The translations under genes and the position numbers were made by a program. Positions 22,601 to 34,066 of a stretch of DNA of 64,000 nt are shown piece after piece; position 1 is the stretch's first letter; the number at the start of each line of letters is the position of its first letter. Below the pieces are notes generated by a model that worked only from the letters and a program-made list of their open reading frames with translations, was not told where the DNA came from and ran no database searches. The stretch covers positions 21,626,346-21,690,345 of the forward strand of contig CM055094.1 of the NCBI GenBank assembly GCA_029204225.1, read 5' to 3'. The DNA is from Diphasiastrum complanatum (Eukaryota; Streptophyta; Lycopodiopsida; Lycopodiales; Lycopodiaceae).

Positions 22601-23410
22601 TACAAGCCCAACTCAAGTGCAGACACCAACTCACCACACATGGGAAGATCATTAAATTTGAATTTGAAGAAAAATCAAAGTTAAAAAAAAATCAAAAACT
22701 ATTTCTCCTTAAGGGCATTGTGGTCATCATCTAGACGAGTTGTGCTTGCTTGAATCAATAGAAACAAAGAAAATAATAATAACAAGTTTTTATCCTATTA
22801 ATGCACCAATAATATATAAATATAATTGAATTAAATGGGACGATTATAATATTTATCGCTTCATTTAGACATTGATCTACTAATTTCAATGATTTCAATC
22901 AAATTCAAATTTCAATGATTTGCGAAGTGTGAACGAATGCAATGTAACTTGCATATGTTTGGAACATAGCATAGATTCATTATATGCTTTTTAACTATAT
23001 GTTATTTAGTTGTGTAACAAGCAATAAGCATTTTTCTTAACATATTTTCAATTTGTTTTTGGAAACCCTAGATTACAACATTTTAATATATTATTAAAAA
23101 TGACTTAATTTGCATGAACAACTTTGAGTTTTGAAAATCCTAGATTATAGCTTCATTCAATCTTCAAATTTCCAAGCTCGTTCAAACTTCAATGAAATAT
23201 AATTCATTCCAAAATCCATTCTCGAATCCTAGAACGATGTATTTTAAAAACTTTTGTAATGTAAAAGAGAGATCACTGAGCTAAAACATGACCCTGATTG
23301 CATTCGGAATTGCTTTCAAAAACTTATAAATTGTATTCATCAATGGAGATGTCTAGAGGACATGGTGTGAAAAATTGTCAACTAGTTTGGTTTTTTATTT
23401 GGCAATTTTG
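22601..23410 (-). repeat. Module X, copy 4 (partial, inverted)
   Basis: Inverted copy of the left 800 bp of X, lacking the C-tract duplication. It forms the centre of the inverted repeat together with the leader that follows. Confidence 0.7.
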
Positions 23411-24180
23411 GAGGACAAAATGAATCTCAACTTCGAGTTAGTTTCATATTTATTAGAAGCATTCAATCTATCATGTGAATCCAAAACATATGCATTCATT
23501 GATCTCGACTGCCTCCTCCTTGATCTCGACTTCGCAAGGATATAGGATTCACCTAACCTGAACCAAAAGAATCATTGTGCACATAAATATGCCTCTTCAA
23601 ATCATTCCTACAAGATCAGTTGAATCATCATGCAATAATGAATCCAAATATCTCACAAATCAAGCAAAAGTGAACACAAACTTGACTAGAATTGCATTCA
23701 CTTGATGAGCACTTGTCAAAAACTTTGGGTTGACCCTAAAATTTAATTTCTAAGATCTCAATAAGTGTAAGAACTAACTATTATAGTACCAAAGATAAGG
23801 ATCGTTCCTTTTGATTGATTGAAAACTACGTGGCAGACCTACGTGGTAGACCTATGTCCCTTTGTGTGAATATTTTCTAGATCCAAACATCTAGTGTGTG
23901 GCTATTAGGCTAGAGATAGCATGATATATTTATCTCAACATCAATTGGAGCGAGCTTCCGATCCACTTGAACACGAAACTTACAAGACTATTTGCTTCAT
24001 GATGTAAATGTGAATCCAACTTATCAACAATGTGATTCCCTAGTGCACAATGTATCACTATTATCACGTGGCAGAAAGTGATTCACTTTTGTGCATATGT
24101 TCCATAGAGATGTGAGACACTTTACCGCAAATAGGCTTGAAAAAATTGGAAGGTAATTTGGTTGTACAAGAAGCAAGCGT
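23411..24180 (-). repeat. Copia 5' leader with gag-start scrap
   Basis: Starts with about 60 bp of copia gag start (LDSHDRLNAS region, minus strand, about 23455-23530), then the leader to AAGCAAGCGTTAA. No further coding. Confidence 0.6.
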
Positions 24181-25270
24181 TAAAGATTGTGCTCTCTTTC
24201 TCTTACCTTAAATGGCGCAAAAAAGCTACTAGAATATCGAACCAATAATATCACAAGCTACATTCAAATGTGCTAAGATAACACGAAAGTGCAGCACAAT
24301 TTGCTTATGATAGGCTACTTGCAAATGATCATAATCATGGTGAGCTGCAAACTCGATCTTTGCCATTAGAAATTAGCCTACACTTGGTATAAATAGCATC
24401 ATTTTCACCAAAAAGAAACTTTCAGAGGAAGTTGATTTGTAGAAAAACTAGAATTTCAACCTCATAAAACTCTTTAAGAATCTAGGTCCTTAATTTTGTC
24501 ATTTCGTGTAGCTATGTATGTAAGCAAATGTTGCAGAACATAACAAAAAGTCACAATATCATGCTTTACTGCCATGCTGCCATGCATGCTTTTAGGAAAT
24601 GCAAACAAACTCTGATGGGAGAAGATTTGATGTTAACACTTCCTTCTTCAGGCATGGAAATGGAATTCAGAAGCTTTGAAAAGCTTTAGCTTCAAAGGAC
24701 TGATTTTCCATCTTTTAGTGGCGATCTATCATTTGCTGCGACCATGCTTGATTACTCCTTCACATCCTTGGAAACCATCTACATACGGCCACCATGGATC
24801 CAGAGCATCATCATCATCCATTTTCAAAAACCCTAAGCTGTCGAGACCTGCTACATTACACAAAAATCGTCACATCTAGCACGAGCCAAATGCTGAGGGG
24901 TAGTGCTACTGGAGCTTGTCAAAACCACACATTCAACACCGATTTGGGCTGAAAGCTCTCTACTAGTATGTTATCGCGAAGAAACATCATCGTTTTCACA
25001 TCCTATCAGAGAGACATTGCTACAAATTCTTCCACAAATTTCTAGTCTACATACACTGCCGAGCAATACTCTACATACACTGCTCATAGAGCCGAGCCCC
25101 CATACTCTGCAATCATCGTGGACCGAGCCGAGCGTCCATACTATGCATTCACTGTGGACCAAGCTGAGCGTCCATACTTTGCATACAAAGTTGACTGAGC
25201 CGAGTCCATCAAAAGTCGACCGATCCGAAGCCCTCCACAGTCGATCGAGCCGAGACTCCACTTGTAAATA
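24181..25270 (+). repeat. Module B, copy 5, with upstream TATA region
   Basis: Upstream part includes TATAAATAG at 24388-24396; the B body follows at 24540 with full 36-bp minisatellite (about 25060-25200). It starts the right arm of the inverted repeat at about 24500 and joins gypsy at the standard point. Confidence 0.65.
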
Positions 25271-25560
25271 GATTTAGAAAACCATACTATGGTATTTAAA
25301 GATAAGTTTGACCAGATAGTCACTATTTATGGGGAGACTGATGTACTCCCATCATCGATGGTTTGCTCGGCGGAAGTTATGGAAAAACTACATGATTCTA
25401 AGTGTGAGCTTTTTCATCTTGTTTTGAAATCTCGTATGCATTGTGATGTGAATGATGATGTGAATGTGTTAACATGCTTTAACACCAAAAATTAGCATCA
25501 AGAACAGCTTTCAATGCAAGATTTAAAACAAGAGTTCAATGATGTTTTTCCTAAATAGGT
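25271..25560 (+). pseudogene. Ty3/gypsy linker fragment
   Basis: Frame 25289-25495, with GETDVLPSSMVCSAE (D for the usual N), then a stop and the QEFNDVFPK end. No RT core. Confidence 0.62.
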
Positions 25561-26440
25561 AAGATTTTCTGAGGTACATACTTCTAATTATATTGCAGTC
25601 CATTTTAAGCACATAATCAAATTTCTCCGAAATGAAATCTTTGAAATGTTTCAGAAAAGAGCAAGAACATAAAGATAGATTTTCAATTTCAAAATTGCAC
25701 AAAACATCAAACCAAAAGTACCATTCACTTTTGATGTTAGGTAAGTATGACCAAGCAAACACAATATCATGGAAGGACTTGTGTATATAAGGCCAAAGAT
25801 CTGTAATAAAATACAAGTATAAAAGTGTCTCACATGAATGCTCTCAAACATTCTATTACAATAGCGTAAATGTAAAAATATCTTTGCCTTGTCCTTGTGC
25901 GTGCTGAGTTGTAGTCGATCCACCGTATTCCTAGTGAGAGTTCTTCTATGCAGATCCTTAACATCCTGCGAGCCAGTTAATCCCTGTAAATGTTTAGTCT
26001 TTTAGCCGGTAAGTCTTCTTTTGAACCACTCCCTTGTCCTTTCTTTCCTTTACATCATGTATACTTTTTTCTTTTTCCCATACTTTGTCCAGAAACCACC
26101 AAACTAGGGTTGTTTAGGTTGAAAGAACCAGGCCGTTCATTTGAGTTTTGAAAGAATTTATCTTGGACAGCAAAAAAATTTGGTCTTTTGAGGAGACGTT
26201 CAATCTCTCTGATGTTTTCAGCATCTCCTAAGTTGGCTAGGAGTTTAGCAGAAGGGTTTGCAGCAAATCAATCATGTGCTGGCGTAAAAAGAGAAAAGTA
26301 GGTGTGACTTGACAACATCTCTGGCGAGCTTGTGTAGCCAAAGAAAAAAGCCATTTATCTGTTTTTGGAAGAATGCACTAGGGAAGAATTTACTAAGATT
26401 GTTCATCATGAAACACGATGACCCCAAAAAAAAAGAAATG
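25561..26440 (+). repeat. Module P
   Basis: Includes GTGTATATAAGGCC near 25785 and AATAAAATAC about 20 bp later, then the short FEF-type frame at 26120-26301, altered here. Non-coding otherwise. Confidence 0.5.
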
Positions 26441-27419
26441 ACATGGAGACCCATTTTTTTTAGTCGTTTTTTTTTTTAATTTTATAAAAAAAATATCCAT
26501 ATTCAAAATGCTTCAAATAAAGATATTGTAATGCTAAAAAAAAAGTTGTATTTTGCAAGAAAATTAATCAACCTACTAAAATTTTGTTAATAGATTTTTG
26601 TTAATAATTGCGAATTAGCTTATATAAAATAATAATACTATTCAAAATAAAATCATTGGACACAACCATTAGAATAACTAAAAAAAACCTTTTTGCTTAT
26701 TAAAACAAAAGTTTTCAATATTTTTTTAAAAATTTTAAAAGTGTTTTAAATTACAATTCTTGTATCAAGAAAAATATTTTTTAAATTATGACAAAATTTT
26801 AATCAGTATTTAAATCTTTACTTATATTTAAACATTAAATGATTGCAAATGAAATTATTTCTAAAAACTTTTTATAAAAACACAACCAAAAATTAAAATA
26901 TTAAAAACTTGACAGTTCATTGCAATTTTAGTTTTGCTAATATTTAAATCATTAAAAAATTGCTAAATCTATATTTTTAATACAAACAAATCTAAAAACA
27001 TTAAATTAATCAAAAAGATTTTAATACACAATATTTCAAGAAATATAAACGCAATTGTTTTCTAAAATAAAAGAAAATTTATTACTCCCAGAAATCATCA
27101 AGATCATTTACATTTTTTGTTTTTTTGAGGGAGCCATTGCAGTGTCAATTGGCACCTCTTCCACAATTTCCTTGACAACTATAACCACATTTATCCTGAA
27201 CTAGGACATCAGCAAACTCCTCTTTATTACCCACTTTTCCACTAGTAGGAGGTTGGGGTTCTTTTTGATAAAAATACAGCAATATAAACCCATTTGATTC
27301 TAGAAATGATGGAGAAAGCACCTACTTAAAATCCAAACAAGATCTAGAAGCTAGATTACTAATCAATGCAGTGATTCCTAGTTTATCTTGGCTTGAACTC
27401 CATGAATTATCTCCAAAAC
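26441..27419 (+). repeat. T module, copy 3, with shared flank
   Basis: AT-rich T to about 27130, then the flank to the LTR edge. The CCACTAGTAGGAGGTTGG joint is at about 27238-27255. Confidence 0.7.
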
Positions 27420-27944
27420 TCTTCACACATGTGGATGTACGGCTTGCTGCTGCCTGCGTACTGTACCTGCAACTCCAATCTCATTCAATGATCATAAAAA
27501 ATCATAAGCCAATAGCATTCATCAGTCAAATCATAGACTCAAACTAGTCAAGAAGGAAAATCTCAATTTTGCTCATAATTGAATGGAAGTCCCATCACAT
27601 ATTCATACATGTAGAGCTCGAATTTGAGCGTATTACGGCTTCTATGTAATCATCACAACCTAACCCTAACATCCAACCTAAAGATCCAATTGATCCACCC
27701 TATTTAGGGTCGATACCTCGAGATCCAAAAACAATGCAAAATTGCTATTTTAAGCTCCTACTTTTTTTCTACCCTATCTATGCACTCTTTGGACACATTC
27801 CAAAGGTACCATTACAAAGCTAGGTTAATAATTTGACTTAGAATAAGGTATCCTATGCTTTTGGCATCTGTGACATCCCACATCATGGCCTCAAAGACAT
27901 TTACAAGTGGAATTTATGCAAACTAGCTTGTGTAAATTTAACAC
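27420..27944 (-). mobile_element. Copia LTR-like sequence, inverted
   Basis: Minus-strand copy of the LTR; its TGTTAAATTT start is at 27944 next to the polypurine complement CTCCTCCTC (27945-27953). The inner end was set by comparison and is approximate. Confidence 0.55.
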
Positions 27945-28870
27945 TCCTCCTCACAACTAGTTTGAAGATAACAGAGAATTGCTATCAACCCTAGGGCTGA
28001 CCTTAACTTCACAAATGTAGCTCTTTGAAGTGGTTTAGTGAGGATATCAGCAACACATTCACTACTTGCCACATGCTCCAAAGATATCTCCTTAGATTGC
28101 ACCTTCTCTGACACAAAATGATGAGAGATCTCGATATGTTTTGGTCTTGCATGGAAGATTGGGCTGGTTGCAAGGTGTTGGACTGAAATGTTGTCATTGT
28201 AGAGAGTTGGAACATCATATAAACTTTGCTAAGGATCTTGGAAGTCCTGAGGCAAGCTCCTCCTTGCACATGATCTCCATGGATTTTGAGTTGATGTGGC
28301 CAAGTCTTTTGTGCCATAGAATATGGTTGGATAGCTTGGTCTCCTTGGCTAGCATCACAATATTAGCATCCACATAGGCATCTAGTTTGAACAATCTTCC
28401 AAACCTTATGCCTTAGCAATTGTCCTACACTAAGCAAGTTCTTAGTGATACTAGAAATGTAAAGTACTCCATCAATCTTCATTTTCCTTGAAAATCCCAA
28501 GCATAAAGGTATGGATCCTATTCCTTCTATCTTACAAGCATAATTATTTGCGATACAAATTGACTTGATAGGTCCTTCATAGGTAGATAAGGTTGAAAAA
28601 CACTCCCTCTTACTTGTCATGTGGGAGCTATCCCCACTATCTATCCACCAAGGGTCTTCACCTCTTATGCTTGAAGAAGAGAAACTTGGCATCATTACAA
28701 AATCTTCATGAGAGCTTTCCTCTTCCTCTTGACCAAGATTTGCTAGACTTTGAGTTTGCTTCTTCTTGAATAGATGCAAAATAGAAATGATTAAAAGACT
28801 AGATATCCCACTACCTAGGGACTTGATAAAGCCCAAAACTTGACCTCTCAATAAGATCCTACCCGATCTT
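27945..28870 (-). pseudogene. Internally deleted copia element, copy 4
   Basis: Same deletion structure as at 18.2-19.3 kb. The protease start is mutated to WWIDSGDSSHM. A further in-frame loss removes the segment after VGQLL (DNGLIVEF to AKG), so the frame from 28851 ends at 28363 in unrelated residues. The RNase H tail (RPKHIEISHHF, VADILTKPL) is at about 28190-27945. Confidence 0.75.
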
Positions 28871-29949
28871 TAGCCAAATCATATCTATTAATGTTAACAA
28901 AAATGGAAACTAGCTTGAATTTGCATAGAAATTGGATGTAGAACTGCCTCCTCCTTGATCTCGACTTCACAAGGATATAGGATTCACCTAACCTGAACCA
29001 AAAGGAATCATATGCACATAAATATGCCTCTTCAAATAGTTTCTAATCAATCCAAACTATATCACAAATCAAGCAAAATTGAGCACAATCTTGACTAGAA
29101 TTGCATTCACTTGATGAGCACTTGTCAAAAACTTTGGGCTAACCCTAAAATTTAATTTCTAAGATCTCAATAAGTCTAAGAACTAACTATTACAGTACCA
29201 AAGATAAGGATCTACCTTCCTTTTGATTGATTGAAAACTACGTGGCAGACCTACGTGGTAGACCTGTGTCCCTTTGTGTGAATATTTTCTGGATCCAAAT
29301 ATCTAATCCAAATATCTAGTGTGTGGCTATTAGGCTAGAGATAGCATGATATATTAATCTCAACATCCATTGGAGTGAGCTTCCGATCCACTTGAACTCG
29401 AAACTTACAAGACTATTTTCTTCATGATATAATGTGAATCCAACTTATCAACAATGTGATTCCCTTAGTGCACAATGTATCACTATCATCACGTGGCAGA
29501 AAGTGATTCACTTTTGTGCATATGTTCCCTAGAGATGTGAGACACTTTACCACAAATAGGCTTGAAAAATTTGGAAGGTAATTTGGTTGTACAAGAAGCA
29601 AGCGTTAAAAAATAAAGGGGCCTAGACAAATTTTTTCAAGGCTATGTCCTTGGAGGTGGCCAATAATCAACTCCAAGCATCTACGATGAACTACAACAAC
29701 ACTTGGCTTAACACACAAGCTTCAAACTTTCAAGACTTCTTCAGGAACTACAAAGAACATGTTTAACCTTAAAGACAAGTGGATGCAAAAACATCAGTAT
29801 GTCTTGAAAACTTCCATACATGTGTATACATTGTTAATTTTAGAGCTTTAGGACTATGGCACATGCAAAGGGCGGCACCATTATGGTGCATTTAAGAGTA
29901 AAGGATCAAGCAAATACTTATAAAACTGGTATATGACACAATGATAAAT
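28871..29949 (-). repeat. Leader, linker and Y end
   Basis: 28940-29610 copia leader with a small internal duplication (CCAAATATCTAATCCAAATATC near 29296), 29610-29870 linker, 29870-29949 Y end. This mirrors 17155-18200 and is the outer part of the right arm of the inverted repeat. Confidence 0.6.
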
Positions 29950-30768
29950 TCATGAGAACAAAAAAATGGGTCTATATGAGACAAGGTGTATATATTGCAA
30001 AAAGTGAAAAGGAAGGTCTCCCCTTTTATCATATTTGGACAGATGTGTACAACCGGTAATTGGGTTAAAGGTAATTGTAATATTCAGAAAGTTCACCAAA
30101 TTACATGTGTTGTCGTTTCCGTCTATCTCAAGGTATTCCAGGGGATAGATCCAAAAAGGATTGTCAGGTTTTCTTGGTTGAGTCTTGTCTAGGAAATGTC
30201 CAACCGTATGATTATTGATAAAGCATATATCGTCAATGTACCTGAACGAATATTTGAAGTCGTTTATAAATTTAATTTCCCCTAATCTTGCAAGCCCCTT
30301 AATAAACTGCATTTTTAAAAAAGAAAGGTGCCAATTACAAGACATTGGTGAATATGAAAAACCCATTGGTATTCCCCCGACCTGTCGCCAAGTATGATCC
30401 CCAAGTCTGATAATGCAATTGTCCATCAAATAGGAATTCCAAATGCATAAGGTATTCTTGCGGTCTATAGTACTCCATTCATATGAACCTGTATTTTACG
30501 AAACCCATTTAAAATTATTGGTTCCAGATATTTGTTTGTATTTGAGCAATTTGATTTTGGAAATTTTAAATGCCAAAAAAATCATTTCAGTCATAATAGT
30601 TTTCAAATCGTCAATCCCGTTCAAAGGAATATTGCTTTTTTGGGGGTAACCTAATTCTTTGCTTGCTGGTTTTTTGAGTTTGTAATGCAATTTCAGGCTG
30701 AAATTTTCAGCACACAAGGCTTGTAGGAGGGCGAGTTCCTGCATCCATCTAATGTGTGGTTTCGACAC
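29950..30768 (-). pseudogene. YIDD reverse transcriptase, copy 2
   Basis: One continuous frame of about 273 codons with a single nonsense codon: TAA replaces an AAA Lys codon after FKWVS (30496-30498). It keeps an intact GIPMG (about 30362-30376), which copy 3 has lost, then SPMSCN, RYIDDICFINN (YIDD at 30229-30240), FWIYPLEYLEI, FLNITITF and YDKRGDLPF. The thumb-side end stops at CTCATATAGACCC. No GIY-YIG endonuclease, RNase H or integrase was seen on either side. Upstream on the same strand lie (TA)n, minisatellite, promoter array and an E remnant. Confidence 0.75.
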
Positions 30769-31394
30769 ATTTTGGTGCTGGTTTTTTACATTTGATACTT
30801 GCTATTTTTTGTGTCTTGTAGGGCACATTTAGGGTTTGAAAAAGTTTATCTTCTTGGCTGGTTTTTATGGCAAGAGATTTGAGCCCACCTATATATATAT
30901 ATATATATATCTCTAGGTCCACTCAAGCCTACGTGGCACAGGGCCCAGTTGACTTGACATACAAGGTTATGGTAGGCCTACATGGCTTGCCACATGGCAA
31001 CCCTCAAGCCTGCATGATTTGCCATGTGGTAGACCTACGTGGCTTGCCATGTGGTAGTGTGCGATAGGCTTCGCAAATAGTAGACCACACGTAGGCAGAG
31101 CCTGGTTAGCTTGCCAGCCTATGATGGGCCTACGTGGCTTGCCACGTGGCTAGCCCCAAGCCTGCATGACTTGCCGCATGGCAGTGATACGTGACTTGAC
31201 ACGTGGGCACCTATGACAACATTGGTCAATCGCAGGCCTATGTGGCCTGCTACACAAGTCTATGGTAGGCCATGTGGTAAACCACACAAGCCTATGGTAG
31301 GACTATGTGGTTGTAGTTGTAGCCTCAACTCGTCATATGTTGACCTTTCTGAAATCCCTGGAATCATCGGCCATTGTACAATCCCCGGGAATGG
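30769..31394 (-). repeat. RT leader, (TA)n and CATGTGGC minisatellite
   Basis: 30769-30889 is the RT 5' region, including one TTTAGGGTTTG. 30890-30910 is a TA run. 30915-31330 is an array of diverged units built around GCCACGTGGC/GCCATGTGGC and CAAGCC.TGTAGGC. It corresponds to 38440-39250 and 61800-62030, but here the histone-like ORF between promoter and minisatellite is deleted. Confidence 0.65.
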
Positions 31395-31800
31395 ACTTAT
31401 ATAGGAGGAAACAGTTGGCACGAGTGATTTCCAGCGACACGTGGCCCAGTCAGTAGCTGACATGTGGAACCACACATTTGTATACGCATGTGTGAAACTG
31501 CACGTCTAGATCAACACGTGTGGGATCCCATATGGGGACACGTGGCCGAATGGATCAGCGACATGTGTTCTTGCACGTATCGGCTCGCACGTGTGGTCAC
31601 ATGGCCCAATCAGTAACTGACGTGTGGGACCACACTTCTGTATCCGCACGTGTGAAACTTGCACATGTGGCCATGTGGTCGAATGGTTTGGTGACGTGTG
31701 TTCTGGCACGTGTTAGCTCGCACGTGTGGGCACATGGCCGAATGGAAGACTGACGTGTATTGTAGCACGTGTGGTCTCACACGTGTGGATGGTTGTATTA
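31395..31800 (-). promoter_or_regulatory. G-box/hexamer promoter array, copy 1
   Basis: On the minus strand TATATAAG (31396-31403) is preceded by about 400 bp with nine CACGTG cores and at least three ACGTCA hexamers (read as TGACGT on the plus strand). Other sites are near-variants (CACATG, ACGTAT). The arrangement matches 60650-61070. Downstream of the TATA box about 30 bp of leader remain before divergence. Confidence 0.55.
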
Positions 31801-31892
31801 CGCGCCATAGATCTGATCCGTTGTTGGATCGACGAGTGTACGGCTTGGGTTTTATTGGTTTTAGCTATATAAATGTTGTTTGATCAGTTAAA

Positions 31893-32260
31893 ACATTTCG
31901 CTAAGTTTTGGATTTTCACTCCTTGTAGCTCTTGGTGTGTGAACCAAATGCCATTCCACCTTAAAATCACCTATTCTAGGAACATTGAGTGGTGTGTCGC
32001 TCATATGATTCTTAATTATCTCTAGATATTCTGTTTTACTAAAAATCCAAAATAGAATTTCATGATTTCTTTAAAACCTGTTTGAAACTTGTTTCCTGTC
32101 TTTTGTCCTTTGGTGAGCTGGTAAGGTAGTTCCTTTCAGATTTTTTCTTGACGGTGGAGCATATTTTGTGGGAAGATCAATATGGAGATGATATTTAGAC
32201 ATCTTAATAATCGATAGATTAATCTAGTAGAAAACCAACTTGTTATATATCTTGTAAGCG
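31893..32260 (-). pseudogene. Gene E remnant (both ends, middle lost)
   Basis: Minus strand: the start MSKYHLHIDLP (about 32193-32161) through LPAHQRTKD (about 32095), then an 8-bp filler and a jump to the last exon (MSDTPL.VPRIGDFKVEWHL to LSEMF, stop near 31893). About 1.4 kb present at 58.99-60.38 kb is missing. A 1-base loss relative to that copy also shifts the last exon. Confidence 0.55.
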
Positions 32261-33010
32261 ATTAAAACTCGTCTTAATTATAAAAAAAAATTAATTGGAA
32301 AAGTTTGAAATGACCTTGGCACTCTTTTTGATCCATCGCACTCCAAGTTTCTTGCTTTATATGCAAAATCAAAGCTTTGCAGTTATGAGCAAAATTAGCA
32401 AAATATTTTTTCAATAGATGTGTGTTGAAATTGCAAATTTCTGAATTGCAAAACTTTGAAATAAACTTGCCGCTCCATTTGAAACAATACACTTCGTATT
32501 TTCTGAATTTCAAGATTCACGTTGGCACTCATTGTGATCCAAAATATTCAAAGTTTCTTGCCATGATTTTCAGATCGATAAGACTGTTTTTCTTTTATGT
32601 GAACGCTTTGAGTAGTTGGAAAGAAAACTTTGATGTGCAATACGATTTGCATTTACATGAGAAGTTATGTTAGTTAATGGTAGAAAATAGAATCCTGAAG
32701 TATGGACCCCACGCATTGCGGCTATCCAACTTCCAGTTAACTACATACGTTACTAGTGAGGTCAAGCTCTATATCATCTGAGTCTGTTTCATCTGATGAA
32801 GCATGACGCTTCCCTCATATCTTGGTCCTTTGCCTGGATTGTTGTGTTGGGGGTGCTTGGACCAGTGTTATCTTAGCACATTTGAATGTAGCTTGTGATA
32901 TTATTGGTTCGATATTCTAGTAGCTTTTTTGCACCATTTAAGAAGAGAAAGAGAGCACAATCAAATAATGATGCAATAGGTCCTAGAAAAATGTAAATTT
33001 GTTGTTCCGG
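32261..33010 (-). repeat. Region upstream of E
   Basis: Shared with 52436-53350 and 58261-58859. It holds diverged units with GGATCA-A...GCCAA...AAACTTTT.CAATT and, farther out, a short frame with a basic then acidic composition (RTK.R.KRHASSDETDSDD) that recalls a nuclear protein but is broken here. Otherwise no gene seen. Confidence 0.45.
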
Positions 33011-33190
33011 TATCTCCAATTTCTAGGAATTGGGGCATGAAGACAATCCGGCTCGAATCATGCACAGAAAAATTGATGAGTGTTTGTCATCTTGTTTGCA
33101 TGTATGTGATGATTTTTGTTGTTTAATTATATCGATGTCGATTGAAACTATGATAGCTTCGTGGTTGTCATTCGTAATATTAAAAGTTAT
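33011..33190 (-). repeat. Y end fragment
   Basis: Inverted Y end (about 33112-33190) joined to the region upstream of E on one side and to copia sequence on the other. Non-coding. Confidence 0.5.
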
Positions 33191-33485
33191 TAAAACTTGC
33201 TTAGTGTAGGGCAATTGCCTGACAATGGTTTGATTGTGGAGTTCGCCACAAATACATGTAACATCAAGAAGGATGACAAGATCGTTGCTAAAGGGGTGAT
33301 GATCTCCACACAACCCGACCTCACTCTTCAAAAGGTGATCGGTCATCTTCTTCAGGAAGAAATGTGAAGAAAGAGCAACGGCCTGTCCATCAAAGACAAA
33401 TCCATGGCACTGTACACCAAGAAGAAAGACTATTCCAAGGGCAAGAATCAAGTGCAGCAGCAATAGCAGAAGCTTCACACTCAAG
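33191..33485 (+). pseudogene. Copia protease-gag chimera fragment
   Basis: Plus-strand LLSVGQLPDNGLIVEFATNT, then the switch to LTLQKVIGHLLQEEM, a stop, and the Lys/Gln-rich stretch. It has the same chimeric joint as the copies at 8.0 and 11.5 kb, in the opposite orientation and next to inverted U, so the U-copia junction predates these duplications. The minus-strand frame here is a shadow. Confidence 0.65.
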
Positions 33486-34066
33486 GTGAGAATAGTGGAT
33501 CGCTGGTTCCGAGGGAGTCTCCCAAGCTTTTATCTGCTAGTATCAACTGGTCTCGAACTCGAGGTCGGTGGCTCAACTGCTTCAAAGTGACATCTATCAG
33601 AAGATAGCCTAATAATGTGCAGGTTTGCTTGTTCTTGATATAGTCATGGTCGGAAGCAAACTGGGCCCAGTCATAAAGGTTCTCATTGTGTAGTCTAGAA
33701 TCAGCCATCATGTGGAATAGTTTCATGGGGATACGCATGATCTTGGACCTATAGCTTTATGTATATTGCGCTAGATAGGCACATGGAGCAGCTAAGGGCT
33801 TATCATTTATGACCTCAATACGGTAACCATTTTTTTTTTTTGCATTTGTCTGCTAAGGGGTCTATGTATTTGAAGTATGCTATGCATTCAATTTTTTTGA
33901 GGGTCCTACTAACTGTGTTTGGTCCCCTAGAAAAGCCAAATGTATTCAGGTCAGCTCCAGAAATAGGGATAATATAAACAAAATTTTGGCTAGGAGGTAA
34001 CATGAACTAGAAAATCTGTCGGTGGGGTTATAAGCAATATGCAATCGAAATGGGCTCTGATAACCA
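33486..34066 (-). pseudogene. Module U protein fragment, inverted
   Basis: Minus-strand blocks 34003-33815 (LPPSQNFVYIIPISGADLNT) and 33738-33481 (RIPMKLFHMMADSRLHNENL), interrupted by an A/T-run frameshift near 33830 and a small loss (QFASDHDYIK). No recognised domain. Confidence 0.5.

Noticed and set aside
29950-30900. Hammerhead ribozyme motif expected in some Penelope-like elements.
   Set aside because: By eye I found no CTGATGA...GAAA core at suitable spacing near any RT copy; a covariance-model search is needed to exclude it.
31506-31753. Frames rich in His, Thr, Val and Trp on both strands of the G-box array (also 60713-61092).
   Set aside because: Created by repeated CACACGTG-type DNA; they change frame between copies.
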